A DNA stretch of 24,026 bases from an uncultured bacterium (GCA_905214265.1 CAJMLQ010000035.1:1-24026), one strand, 5' to 3'; counted from the stretch's first letter, positions 1 to 7,580 are shown. Notes: a model not told the origin generated them from the sequence alone. A program made the numbers and translations.

Positions 1-621
1 GATGACCTCGCCCATCCCCACTGCCAAGGCGGTGTTCGGATAAGCCAGGGGACGGGTACAGACGACGCCGCCAATAAGGTAGACATCCGGATTGCCCTCC
101 CGTACCGCCTTGGCTGTATCCACGGTGAAGCGGCCCAGCTCATCCGCGCTGGCACCGTGCTTCCAACACCACTTGCTGTCGGGCTCGTTCCAGACCTCGA
201 AGTGATCCACCCGGCCCCTATAACGGGCGGCGATGGCCCGGCAGTAGTTGGCCCAGGCTGTTTTTTGCTCCTCTGTGTGAATGGGTGGGCATCCCACCGC
301 GCCGAAAACTTTGGCGGCGGATTCATCGTACAGGCCGTTACCGTAGCAAAGGCAGATCCAGGGCTGCATCCCCCGGCGGAGCAGGTTGTCGACGATGGAG
401 TCGATCCATTCGAAGGAGTAAACCCCCTTTTCCTTTTCAGTGCGGGCCCAGCCAGACTGGATGCGCACCCACTTGACGCCGATGGCTGCCACTTTGTCGT
501 AGGCTTTTTCCGGGTCGAATACATTCCGGTCCAGCTTTTCAAAGCCAATGCCGATTTTCGATTTCTGGATGTCCTTGGATGCCTTGGGGACCAGCGCCCC
601 GATTTTTTTGAGCCGTTCCAT
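1..621 (-). CDS. Clan GH-A glycoside hydrolase (GH39-like), N-terminal part
   Basis: The first 207 residues of a glycosidase are visible; the C-terminus lies beyond the left edge. The ATG at 621 is preceded by AGGAGG at 629-634. The sequence reads as a (beta/alpha)8-barrel enzyme: GVKWVRIQSGWAR near residues 48-60, then FEVWNEPD at 141-148, where Glu146 is the expected acid/base residue of clan GH-A. The nucleophile Glu would lie further on and is not visible. The WNEP context and the short N-terminus resemble GH39 (beta-xylosidase type), but GH5 or another clan-A family is possible and the substrate cannot be named. No signal peptide is seen, so the enzyme is probably cytoplasmic and acts on imported oligosaccharides. 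It is the last visible gene of the minus-strand operon that starts at 3270, 29 nt after the SDR gene. Confidence 0.82.
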   Translation of the reverse strand, partial: MERLKKIGALVPKASKDIQKSKIGIGFEKLDRNVFDPEKAYDKVAAIGVKWVRIQSGWARTEKEKGVYSFEWIDSIVDNLLRRGMQPWICLCYGNGLYDESAAKVFGAVGCPPIHTEEQKTAWANYCRAIAARYRGRVDHFEVWNEPDSKWCWKHGASADELGRFTVDTAKAVREGNPDVYLIGGVVCTRPLAYPNTALAVGMGEVI

Positions 622-650
622 AGTGATTCCTCCTGTATTGGTAAGATTAT

Positions 651-1409
651 TCAACGAATGATAGGGTAAAGCTGGATCATATTGCCGCCGTCCACGGTCA
701 GTTCCGCGCCGGTGGTGTTCCGAGATTGGCTGCTTCCCAAGTACCAGGCGGCGTTGGCGATATCATCGAATTCCGCGACGTCACCCAGCGGCGTATAGGC
801 TGAGGGGAGGGTCTGGATCCCATTGAGGTTTTTCTGGAAGCGCTCCGTTTTGATCATACCGGGAAGCACCGAGTTGACCCGGATGCCGTATTTTCCCCAG
901 TCCAGCGCCAGCGCGCGCATCATCCCAAGGATGCCGCTTTTGGAGGCGCCGTAGGCCGTACGGTCCGGGATGGCGCGATAGGCGGTGTTGGAGGTAATAA
1001 AGACGATGGCGCCGCCGCCGGCTTCCTTCATCTGAAGGGCGGCCTGCCGGGCGATGGCGAAGTTCCAGATCATGTTCGTTTCGATGACCGCGCGGAAATC
1101 CGCAAGCGGGACGGTGAGGGCGTCCTGCCCGATGCCCAGGTTGGCGGCGTTTAAGACCAGCGCGCTCAGCAGATATCCTTTCTGCCGGATCTCGTCAAAC
1201 AGGCGGATGGCCGGTTCCTCCCCGTCCACGGGAAGGGCGCGCCCAAAGACCGAAACGCCGGTCTCCGCCGCCAGCTTTTCCGCGGCAGCCTGCGCACGCT
1301 GCTCCTCCCGGCTGGTGAGGAATACGTCGTATCCCTCCAGGGCAAAGCGCCGGGCAATGGCGTAGCCGGTGCCGCTGGCCGCGCCAGTAACTAGTACGGA
1401 TGGTTTCAT
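651..1409 (-). CDS. SDR-family NAD(P)-dependent oxidoreductase
   Basis: A 252-residue protein of normal classical SDR length. It shows the Rossmann motif TGAASGTG at residues 8-15, an LNAAN variant of the NNAG motif near 86-90, the catalytic Ser140 in FITSNTAY, and Tyr153/Lys157 in YGASK, followed by a C-terminal VDGG. It should be a soluble dehydrogenase/reductase of a hydroxy or keto group on a small substrate. Given its neighbours, a sugar, sugar acid or keto-deoxy acid is the likely substrate (inference). The start at 1409 has a GGAGAT ribosome site and lies 11 nt after the dehydratase stop, so the genes are co-transcribed. The family is certain; the exact reaction is not. Confidence 0.93.
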   Translation of the reverse strand: MKPSVLVTGAASGTGYAIARRFALEGYDVFLTSREEQRAQAAAEKLAAETGVSVFGRALPVDGEEPAIRLFDEIRQKGYLLSALVLNAANLGIGQDALTVPLADFRAVIETNMIWNFAIARQAALQMKEAGGGAIVFITSNTAYRAIPDRTAYGASKSGILGMMRALALDWGKYGIRVNSVLPGMIKTERFQKNLNGIQTLPSAYTPLGDVAEFDDIANAAWYLGSSQSRNTTGAELTVDGGNMIQLYPIIR

Positions 1410-1420
1410 ATCGTCATCTC

Positions 1421-2581
1421 CTAAAAATAAAATTCGGTTTTCGCGGGGCGGATATCGGTGAGGGCACCGGTGTAGTGCCGCAGGGTATGAGGCTGATAGG
1501 GGTGGGCCAGGCAGGCCTCCTCATTGATCTCGATGCCCAGGCCGGGGCGGTCGGGAATCTTTAGATAGCCGTCCGCGTATTCCAGTGCTTCGTTTGTGAT
1601 GTCCTTGCGCCATTCCACGTCGCTGTACATGATCTCCAGAATGGAGAAATTGGGACAACAGGCGGCCAACTGCAGGGTGGCAGCGTTGGCCACAGGACCG
1701 CTGGGATTGTGGGGGGCGAAGGGGATGTAGTAGGCTTCCGCCGCCGCGGCAATCTTTTTCAGCTCCATGATGCCCCCTGCGTGGCTGACGTCTGGTTGGA
1801 TGTAGTCCGCCGCCCGCATCTCGAAGAGATCCTTGTAGGACCGGAGGGTGTAGAGCCGCTCACCGGCGGAGATGGCTACCGGGGATTTATCCCGGACAGC
1901 CTTAAGGGCCTCCAGATTGTCCGGAGGAACCGGCTCCTCAAAGAACATGGGCTTGAACGGCTCCAGCTCTTTGGCGATTTTGATGCCGGTGGGAACGTTG
2001 AAGCGTCCGTGGCCCTCGATGAGCAGGTCCACCTCCGGCCCCACCGCGGAACGGACTGCGTCCACGCAGTGCAGGGCGGTATCCAGATCCTTGTTGGAGA
2101 TCTCCAGATAGTTTTTTCCAAAGGGATCCCATTTCATAGCGGTGACGCCTCTTTGGACGGCGATTTTCGCCTTTTCCCCGAACTCCTCCGGCGTTTTCGC
2201 CCCGGCGAACCAGCCGTTGACGTAGATGCGAACCCGGTCGTTGACCCGGCCGCCCAGCAGCTGCCAGACCGGCACGCCCAGATGCTTGCCCAGAATGTCC
2301 CACAGGGCGCATTCTACGGCGGAAAGGGCGCTCATCAGCACTGCGCCGCCCCGCCAGTAAGCGTCTCGGTAAATGTCGTGGTAGTGCTTCTCCACGTCCA
2401 GGGGATTCTTTCCGATGAGGTAGTCCCGGATGTGATCCACCGCCCCAAGCAGAGCGTGCTCCTTATATTCCAGGGTGGCCTCGCCAACGCCGGTGACGCC
2501 CTCGTCCGTGTAAATTTTGACAAAGACCCAGTTGGTGCGAAAGCAGTCCACCACAAAGGTCTTCACGTCGGTGACTTTCAT
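1421..2581 (-). CDS. Mandelate racemase/enolase-superfamily sugar-acid dehydratase (galactonate dehydratase-like)
   Basis: A 386-residue protein close to E. coli D-galactonate dehydratase DgoD in length and layout. The N-terminal capping domain contains VFVKIYTDEGVTGVGE; the barrel follows from about residue 120. The spacing of DgoD's active site is kept exactly: Glu189 (where DgoD has Asp183), Glu215 and Glu241 as metal ligands 26 residues apart, His191 (DgoD His185) and His291 (DgoD His285), plus QPDVSHAGGI at 262-271 and APHNPSGP at 289-296. It should dehydrate an aldonic acid to a 2-keto-3-deoxy acid in the cytoplasm. The first metal ligand is Glu, not Asp, so the substrate may differ from galactonate and I give no gene symbol. 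Its ATG overlaps the preceding gene's TGA (ATGA), implying translational coupling. Confidence 0.9.
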   Translation of the reverse strand: MKVTDVKTFVVDCFRTNWVFVKIYTDEGVTGVGEATLEYKEHALLGAVDHIRDYLIGKNPLDVEKHYHDIYRDAYWRGGAVLMSALSAVECALWDILGKHLGVPVWQLLGGRVNDRVRIYVNGWFAGAKTPEEFGEKAKIAVQRGVTAMKWDPFGKNYLEISNKDLDTALHCVDAVRSAVGPEVDLLIEGHGRFNVPTGIKIAKELEPFKPMFFEEPVPPDNLEALKAVRDKSPVAISAGERLYTLRSYKDLFEMRAADYIQPDVSHAGGIMELKKIAAAAEAYYIPFAPHNPSGPVANAATLQLAACCPNFSILEIMYSDVEWRKDITNEALEYADGYLKIPDRPGLGIEINEEACLAHPYQPHTLRHYTGALTDIRPAKTEFYF

Positions 2582-3270
2582 TGGATTTCCTCCTCTGGGA
2601 AGCAGATTTCCCGGTAAATTTCCGGTAGGACCCGGTTGGGAGAGGGAAAGTCTTCGCCCTTCAAGCCGTCAAAGAGGCCGATGTGAACGGGAACAATGTA
2701 TTTTGCGTCCAACTGGGCGGCAAACCGGGCGGCATCGGCCATGTTCATGTTGTTGCCCACTCCGTTGACCGGCAGAAAGACCGCCTCAAAGGACCCGGAC
2801 AGGTCCTCCAGCAGTTCCCGGCTGTAGAGGGTATCGCCGGAGATGTACCAGCGTTTTCCTTCGACGGAAATAATGACGCCGATGGCACCAGGGTCGGAGT
2901 GGACGGCCCGGACAGCGGTGAAGCGGACGCTGCCCTCCGTCCATTCGGTGTGCCGGTTAAAGAGGACATAGTTATTGTCTCCGCTGTAGGCGCGGAGCTT
3001 CTCCCAGCTTCCAGATGGGGCGAGAACGGTCATCCGGACGTCCGGCGTGAAATAGTGGGAAAGGGTCTCCGGATCCAGGTGGTCCAGATGGTTGTGGGTA
3101 CAGAGGAGCACATCCGGACGCAGCTTCAAAAAGGACGGATCTACCGGTGTCCGCCGCCGGTTTTTGGGATTGACCTTTTCCACACTGTCGGACAGGTAGG
3201 GGTCCACGAGGATGGCGAGGCCGCCGGTCTCCAGCAAAAGGCCAGCCTGCCCCAAATAGGTGATTTTCAT
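2578..3270 (-). CDS. Metallo-beta-lactamase-fold hydrolase, UlaG-like
   Basis: A 230-residue MBL-fold protein. The metal-binding signature is complete: H59-N-H61-L-D63-H64 (HxHxDH), His124 in VHSD, Asp146 in SGDT, and a C-terminal His196 in PVHIG. The short form and the GDTLYS segment recall UlaG-type lactonases (L-ascorbate-6-phosphate lactonase group). In an operon with a sugar-acid dehydratase, a lactone-opening step is a sensible guess, but the substrate is not shown by the sequence. AAGGAG precedes the ATG at 3270. This is the promoter-proximal gene of the operon, divergent from the AraC regulator, and its stop overlaps the next gene's start. Confidence 0.88.
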   Translation of the reverse strand: MKITYLGQAGLLLETGGLAILVDPYLSDSVEKVNPKNRRRTPVDPSFLKLRPDVLLCTHNHLDHLDPETLSHYFTPDVRMTVLAPSGSWEKLRAYSGDNNYVLFNRHTEWTEGSVRFTAVRAVHSDPGAIGVIISVEGKRWYISGDTLYSRELLEDLSGSFEAVFLPVNGVGNNMNMADAARFAAQLDAKYIVPVHIGLFDGLKGEDFPSPNRVLPEIYREICFPEEEIQ

Positions 3271-3309
3271 GGCGTTTCTCCTTTTTGGACTTTACATTTT
3301 TGATTTTTT

Positions 3310-3389
3310 ATTATAAGATGGTCCTGAAAGGATTTTTCCTTTCCTCCCAAATTATAAGGAAAATTTGCGGAATTTCCTAGCAAAATTTT
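3310..3389. promoter_or_regulatory. Divergent promoter/operator region of the sugar-acid operon and araC-type gene
   Basis: This AT-rich spacer holds two minus-strand TATAAT boxes (ATTATA on the plus strand at 3310-3315 and 3351-3356). Neither has a good -35 at 17 nt, as expected for promoters needing an activator. Two inverted repeats stand out: GAAAGGA/TCCTTTC at 3326-3332 and 3337-3343, and AAAATTTGC/GCAAAATTTT at 3360-3368 and 3380-3389. They are candidate sites for the neighbouring AraC-type protein. Assignment is inference. Confidence 0.45.
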
Positions 3390-3428
3390 ATTCTATCATA
3401 TCGAAATCTTATTTTTGAGGTGATCGTT

Positions 3429-4244
3429 ATGAGCCTGCTTCTACCGGAAATCACTGCTCTGGGACGGTTTGACAGCCGCCAGTGCTTCCCCGGCATGACG
3501 GAAACCATGCCGCGCCATGTCACATCCTATGAAATTGAGCTGCCCATCGAGTCCGGCGGCGTTTCCTGGCTTGACGGAAAGCCCCATCCCATTGCCTCCG
3601 GACAGATCCTCTGCGCTAAGCCCGGCCAGGAGCGCTGGAGCACCCTGCATTACAAATGCCGCTACTTGAAGTTCCAGACCGAGGATCCTGTCATCCGAAG
3701 CCTCGTCGACCCCATTCCGGGCGTTTTTAAAACGGAACGTTCCGCGGAGTATGCCGCATTGCTGGATACCCTGTGGGAGGCCGACATGTCTGGGGAAAAC
3801 GGACAGGAGGTTTGGATGGGTGCCAAGCTCCTGGAGCTCATCCATCTGCTGCACAGCGACGCCAGCCGCTTCGCGAGGCAGCAGACCCTCCTTTCCGGGC
3901 GGATCAATGACCGGAAGATCCGGTTCATCCTGGAATATATCGACGCTAACTACCGGTATCCGCTGTCCCTGGAGACGCTGGCCGCCCAGGTCAACTACAG
4001 CCCCATCTATTTTCACAAACTCTTCTGCGCGGCTATAGGCAAGACGCCTCGCCGCTACGTCCTGGAAAAACGTATCCAGACCGCCCGGGAGATGCTGGCC
4101 CTGGGCGACATCCCTCTTTCCAGCGTGGCGATGGAGTGTGGCTTTTCCTCCCAATCCTATTTCGATTTTATTTTTAAGAAAGAGACGGGGATGACCCCGT
4201 CCGCGTACATCCAGGCTAACAACGAGCGGTATCGGGACCGATAA
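3429..4244 (+). CDS. AraC-family transcriptional regulator
   Basis: A 271-residue protein with an N-terminal cupin-like sensor half and a C-terminal AraC double helix-turn-helix. The first helix-turn-helix is around LSLETLAAQVNYSPIYFHKLF; the second is around IPLSSVAMECGFSSQSYFDFIF, followed by the typical KKETGMTPSAYI ending. I use the ATG at 3429 rather than the in-frame GTG at 3420, because GAGG at 3417-3420 is well spaced for the ATG and overlaps the GTG. It lies divergent from the lactonase/dehydratase/SDR/GH operon and is very likely its sugar-responsive activator. The effector is unknown; a sugar or sugar acid from that pathway is inferred. Confidence 0.93.
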   Translation: MSLLLPEITALGRFDSRQCFPGMTETMPRHVTSYEIELPIESGGVSWLDGKPHPIASGQILCAKPGQERWSTLHYKCRYLKFQTEDPVIRSLVDPIPGVFKTERSAEYAALLDTLWEADMSGENGQEVWMGAKLLELIHLLHSDASRFARQQTLLSGRINDRKIRFILEYIDANYRYPLSLETLAAQVNYSPIYFHKLFCAAIGKTPRRYVLEKRIQTAREMLALGDIPLSSVAMECGFSSQSYFDFIFKKETGMTPSAYIQANNERYRDR

Positions 4245-4248
4245 AAGC

Positions 4249-4272
4249 GGTTTTTGGACAATAGACCTTGCA
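4249..4272. repeat. Shortened relative of a hairpin arm from the 19.2-19.5 kb repeat cluster
   Basis: GGTTTTTGGACAAT at 4249-4262 is identical to the reverse complement of 19293-19306, inside the fourth hairpin of the cluster at 19206-19452. It is followed 2 nt later by ACCTTGCA, which matches the other arm of the same hairpin. The intervening bases of the loop and arm are missing, so this looks like a deleted copy. Confidence 0.5.
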
Positions 4273-4306
4273 TTTTCCAGAAAACTAGAACATCATTATG
4301 ATAAAA

Positions 4307-4332
4307 GCCGGAGCGATTTCGTGCGCTCCGGC
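4307..4332. other. Perfect 9-bp hairpin between araC-type gene and DUF6054 gene
   Basis: GCCGGAGCG at 4307-4315 pairs perfectly with CGCTCCGGC at 4324-4332 around an 8-nt loop. No T-run follows on the plus strand; on the minus strand it is followed by CTTTTAT. It may be a weak terminator or a leader structure, as it ends 27 nt before the ATG at 4360. Confidence 0.4.
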
Positions 4333-4359
4333 GGAAAGCGGTAAATGGAGGAAGAAAAC

Positions 4360-4701
4360 ATGGCAAAATACACTTGTACGCTCCACGGGGACTTTGACGA
4401 CTTTTTGCGTTATTTTGAGGAGGAGCTTCTCCGGAGCAGCTCCTCCGCCAGTGTTGAGGACGGCAGCAGCTACCGCAGCGGGGATTTCCGCTGTGTTTCC
4501 CGGGTTTACGAACGTTACAGCTTTTTGGGCGGAAACCGGGTCAGCCTTACCCTGCTCCTGGTAGGGAGCCAGAACGAGTTTTTCTTTTCCGCCATCACGG
4601 CCGGCGGGAGCCAGGCAGTTTTCTTTAAGCTGAACACCCTGGGGGAGGAGTCCTTCCTTGACCAGGCAGTGCGGATCGTCGGGCAGTACCGTTCCCGTTG
4701 A
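4360..4701 (+). CDS. DUF6054-type small protein
   Basis: A 113-residue soluble protein beginning MAKYTCTLHGDFDDF. The segment with ASVEDGS, VSRVYERYSFLGGNRVSL, FFSAITAGGSQAVFFK and NTLGEESFLDQ matches my recollection of the DUF6054 family of Clostridia; its function is unknown. The ATG at 4360 is chosen because GGAGGA at 4347-4352 is well placed for it. An upstream in-frame ATG at 4345 sits on the Shine-Dalgarno sequence itself. No signal peptide or membrane segment is present. The next gene is a membrane protein 80 nt downstream; whether they work together is not known. Confidence 0.75.
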   Translation: MAKYTCTLHGDFDDFLRYFEEELLRSSSSASVEDGSSYRSGDFRCVSRVYERYSFLGGNRVSLTLLLVGSQNEFFFSAITAGGSQAVFFKLNTLGEESFLDQAVRIVGQYRSR

Positions 4702-4781
4702 AGGAACTCCCCGTCCAGCGTCGTTTTCTCCCCGAAAGGGCCTGTGCAAAGACAGGCTGCTGATTGCGGGAGGGGATTACC

Positions 4782-5333
4782 ATGAAGGACTGGCTGGAGC
4801 AAATTCGAAGGGCCGGAAAGGCTCCGTTGGGACAGACGGCAGGATTCCTCCTGCTTTTCCTGGCGTTTGGCGCCGGGATGGGGGCGGCGGCAAAGCTGCT
4901 GGATCTGTACACCGGATATCTTGGCGAGGTTTTCTCACAGCTGTCGGTGTGGATTTTACTGGGGACAGCTATCGCGGTGCGAAGCGGCTCTCCAAAGCGG
5001 GCGGCCGGATACGTTCTGGTCTTCTGTTTGGGGATGCTCGCCGCCTATTATACGACGGCGCACCTGACGTCCAGCCCGTATTCCATGGCGTTTGTGTGGG
5101 GATGGACGGCATTTTCCCTGCTGTCTCCGCTTTTTGCGGCTTTGGCCTGGTACGCCGGAGGACGCGGCTGGCCTGCGGCAGTTTTATCTGCTGGAATCCT
5201 GCTGTTTACCGCCGCGGCCGCAGTACTGCTCTTTGGCAAGCTCCGTTTTTCCGACGCGGCCGTCCTGCTGTTCCTGGGAATCCTGCTTTTTGGAAGGCGG
5301 CCCCGGGAGGCTGGTCCAGGCGCCGACCGGTAA
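4782..5333 (+). CDS. Small polytopic membrane protein, function unknown
   Basis: A 183-residue hydrophobic protein with a short cytosolic-looking N-terminus (MKDWLEQIRRAGKAPLGQ) and about five or six membrane segments, for example around residues 20-38, 53-65, 76-90, 104-121, 130-148 and 156-170. The C-terminus is basic and short. GGGAGGGG at 4768-4775 supports the ATG at 4782 over an upstream TTG. I recognise no family. The strong terminator at 5351-5384 directly follows it, so it closes a unit that may include the DUF6054 gene. Confidence 0.72.
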   Translation: MKDWLEQIRRAGKAPLGQTAGFLLLFLAFGAGMGAAAKLLDLYTGYLGEVFSQLSVWILLGTAIAVRSGSPKRAAGYVLVFCLGMLAAYYTTAHLTSSPYSMAFVWGWTAFSLLSPLFAALAWYAGGRGWPAAVLSAGILLFTAAAAVLLFGKLRFSDAAVLLFLGILLFGRRPREAGPGADR

Positions 5334-5350
5334 ATCTGTTGGACCTGAAA

Positions 5351-5384
5351 AGGGCCGCTGCAGAACGCATGCTGCAGCGGCCCT
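5351..5384 (+). terminator. Strong hairpin terminator
   Basis: AGGGCCGCTGCAG at 5351-5363 pairs perfectly over 13 bp with CTGCAGCGGCCCT at 5372-5384, with an 8-nt loop and a short T-rich tail (TTTAT). It sits 18 nt after the membrane-protein stop. Confidence 0.85.
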
Positions 5385-5389
5385 TTATA

Positions 5390-5584
5390 GAAATTCCACT
5401 AACGTGCAGCGTGGCACAAATCATGGTTTTTCTCAAGGGGAAGAGCAATTTGGTGATTTTCGATCGGCATGCAAATTTGAAGTATAAATACGGCACTCGT
5501 CATTTCTGGGCAAGAAGATTTATTTAAGAATCCATAGACCCGTTTGCAGCAGCAAGGCAAAGCAGGCGAAATAAAACACCCCTT
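5390..5584 (+). pseudogene. IS200/IS605-family TnpA transposase remnant
   Basis: The frame from 5390 encodes EIPLTCSVAQIM and then FLKGKSNLVIFDRHANLKYK and YGTRHFWAR, the conserved core of IS200-type TnpA (family form LKGKS..MIFDRHANLKYKYGNRHFWARGYY). After a TAA at 5525-5527 the same frame continues ESIDPFAAARQSRRNK, which resembles the usual EYIDPF... C-terminal tail. The segment with the catalytic Tyr helix (around TVGRN...EYIRNQ) is missing, as is the whole N-terminus with the HUH metal motif. The gene is therefore dead, by a 5' truncation and an internal deletion. Its 5' edge abuts the terminator at 5351-5384. The palindromes just downstream are probably the element's right end. Confidence 0.82.
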
Positions 5585-5641
5585 TAGGGGTTGCCCGAAA
5601 AAGAAATGCGGTTGCAGATCTTTTCGGTGCCCCTTTAGGGG
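5579..5641. repeat. Pair of CCCCTTTAGGGG palindromes, probable IS200 right-end hairpins
   Basis: The 12-nt palindrome CCCCTTTAGGGG occurs at 5579-5590 and again 51 bp later at 5630-5641. A weaker relative, GCCCTTTTAGGC, follows at about 5657-5668. IS200/IS605 elements carry subterminal palindromes, and the TnpA remnant lies immediately upstream, so I read this stretch to about 5680 as the remains of the right end. No gene is seen between 5585 and 5687. The palindromes may also act as the GH2 gene's terminator on the minus strand. Confidence 0.65.
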
Positions 5642-5687
5642 TGTGACCTGTAAAATGCCCTTTTAGGCTTTTGCAGCTGCAGATGGC

Positions 5688-7442
5688 TCAGTCGTTTTCG
5701 TCTTTCTCAATGGTGGCGGTCATCTGATTGGTCTCCCGGATCCGCCGGTAGGTTTCCTCTGAGAATTTCGGGCTGCGGTCATACCGGAACAGTCCGTTCT
5801 GTTCCTGCTCCACATCGTAGGGCTGGGTATAGCAGAAGGCGCAGATGCGGGAATTTTCCAGGAGGACCTTGGTCACGCCGCAGTACCGGTCACAGACCTC
5901 TTCTTCAGATTTGGGCTGCTTGCCGTAGCCCCATCCGTCAGGAGCGTCCGGGTTCCACCAGGTTCCACCGTATTCGCTGATGAAGAGCGGGAGCTCGCCA
6001 TCCCACACATCCAGCTTGGGGTAATGCTGGTAGCAGATACCCTCTTCCGTATGGGCATAATGTTCCGCATATACGGCGGGGTCCTGCTCGTAATCGTGAA
6101 TGTCGTAAAGGTCGGTTTTCCCACAGTGGATGTACCCGCTGGTGTCGATGACCGGCCGGGTGGGATCGGCGCGCTTTGTCATTTCATAGAGGATGCGGGT
6201 GGTGTCCAACAGGTGGTTAACATGGGTTTCGTTGAGCGGACACCAGCCCACGATGGCAGGGTGGTTGAAGTCCCGATCCACCGATTCCAGCCACTCGGGC
6301 AGATAAACGCCAAGGGCCTCCGGTTTGCTGAGATCAATACCCCAGCTTGGATATTCGCCCCAGCAGAGATAGCCGAGGTGATCGGCCCAGTAGAGGAAGC
6401 GGGGCTCAAAGACCTTTTGATGCAGCCGGGCACCGTTGAAGCCCAGGGCCTGGCAGCGGGTGATATCCTCCTTCAGAGCCTCGTCGCTGGGAGCAGTGTA
6501 AATGCCGTCGGGATAGAAGCCCTGGTCTAGGACCAGCCGCTGATACACCGGCTTGCCGTTTAGGTAGACGCCCTTCCGGCGGACTTCCACATCCCGAAGG
6601 CCAAAATAGCCGGAAATGGCGTCCTGATACCCCGGTCCGGACAGAGTCAGCTTCAGATCGTAGAGAACGGGGCTGCCCGGCTCCCACAGCTCGACCTTGG
6701 AGAGCGGAAGCTCCAAAAGCGTGCAGGGGCCGGCGGATGCGGAAACGGCCCCTGCTTCCTGCCCGCGCAGAGCGGCGGAGGCAGTCACCACCGCGTCACG
6801 GGTGCAGCCTTCGACGGAAACTTTCAACGTGATTTTTCCGTTGCGGCGGTCGGGAATGACCCGATAGGAGGACAGGTAGGTGGCGGGGGTCCATTCTACC
6901 CAGACTGTCTGCCAGATGCCGGTGGTCCGGGTATAGTCGCAGCCGTGAGAACGGAGCAGGCTGCTCTGCTTGCCCCGAGGCTGCTTCCAGCTCCGCACAT
7001 CGTCTTCCGCCCAGAGGACGACCTTGTTTTCGCCGGCCCGGGCGGCTTTGGTGATATCCAGGGTGAAGGGTGTGTAGCCGCCCTGATGTCCGCCGCAGTC
7101 GGCATCATTGATCCAGACCCTGCATCGGTAATCCACTGCGCCGAAATGCAGTAGGACCCGTCCGTTCAAGGCCTCTTCCGGGAGGGTAAAGGTGCGTTTG
7201 TACCAGACCGCCGGGATGAAATCGGTGAATCCGATGCCCGAGAGGGTGCTTTCCGGGCAGAAGGGGACCAGAATCGTCCGGTCAAAGTGTTCCTCCAGCT
7301 GGTAGTTTCGCTCAAGTCCACTGTTGGAGAAGTCAAAGGAAAACTCCCACTCGCCGTTGAGATTCAGGAGCGCGTCCCGAACCATCTGGGGGCGGGGATA
7401 TTCCGGCCGTGGAATGGGGGCGGTCATTTTCTGTTGATTCAT
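5688..7442 (-). CDS. Glycoside hydrolase family 2 (beta-glucuronidase/beta-galactosidase type)
   Basis: A 584-residue GH2 enzyme without a signal peptide. Domains in order: a sugar-binding jelly-roll (about 20-185, with WYKRTFTLP and FGAVDYRCRVWIN), an Ig-like beta-sandwich (about 190-285), and the TIM barrel (about 290-584). The barrel has acid/base Glu405 in PLNET and nucleophile Glu490 in FISEYGG. At under 600 residues it is the short GH2 form, nearer in size to beta-glucuronidases than to LacZ. The NxK glucuronide-recognition motif of glucuronidases is not evident, so beta-galactosidase or other activity is equally possible. I use the ATG at 7442, which has AAGGAG 8 nt upstream; a GTG at 7451 overlaps that site. 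It is divergent from the ArsR-type regulator and has a consensus promoter. Confidence 0.92.
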   Translation of the reverse strand: MNQQKMTAPIPRPEYPRPQMVRDALLNLNGEWEFSFDFSNSGLERNYQLEEHFDRTILVPFCPESTLSGIGFTDFIPAVWYKRTFTLPEEALNGRVLLHFGAVDYRCRVWINDADCGGHQGGYTPFTLDITKAARAGENKVVLWAEDDVRSWKQPRGKQSSLLRSHGCDYTRTTGIWQTVWVEWTPATYLSSYRVIPDRRNGKITLKVSVEGCTRDAVVTASAALRGQEAGAVSASAGPCTLLELPLSKVELWEPGSPVLYDLKLTLSGPGYQDAISGYFGLRDVEVRRKGVYLNGKPVYQRLVLDQGFYPDGIYTAPSDEALKEDITRCQALGFNGARLHQKVFEPRFLYWADHLGYLCWGEYPSWGIDLSKPEALGVYLPEWLESVDRDFNHPAIVGWCPLNETHVNHLLDTTRILYEMTKRADPTRPVIDTSGYIHCGKTDLYDIHDYEQDPAVYAEHYAHTEEGICYQHYPKLDVWDGELPLFISEYGGTWWNPDAPDGWGYGKQPKSEEEVCDRYCGVTKVLLENSRICAFCYTQPYDVEQEQNGLFRYDRSPKFSEETYRRIRETNQMTATIEKDEND

Positions 7443-7499
7443 TGCTGTCACTCCTTAAGTAAATATAAAAGTTTAATAAAAAGAAAATGGATTATCTGC

Positions 7500-7528
7500 A
7501 TTATATCTCCGATATTTCATTTTGTCAA
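7500..7528 (-). promoter_or_regulatory. Consensus vegetative promoter of the GH2 gene
   Basis: On the minus strand TTGACA (plus 7523-7528) and TATAAT (plus 7500-7505) are separated by exactly 17 nt: a perfect sigma-A/sigma-70 promoter. So strong a promoter implies control by repression, most likely by the divergent ArsR-type protein. Confidence 0.85.
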
Positions 7529-7551
7529 TTACTTTTTTGAATTTTTATGAC

Positions 7552-7580
7552 TTGACTGATGAACTAAAATGTTGTATTAT
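7552..7580 (+). promoter_or_regulatory. Promoter of the ArsR-type regulator gene, with overlapping inverted repeat
   Basis: TTGACT at 7552-7557 and TATTAT at 7575-7580 are 17 nt apart. The -10 box lies inside an imperfect inverted repeat whose outer arms are ATGTT (7569-7573) and AACAT (7583-7587), a plausible operator for autoregulation. Confidence 0.75.
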
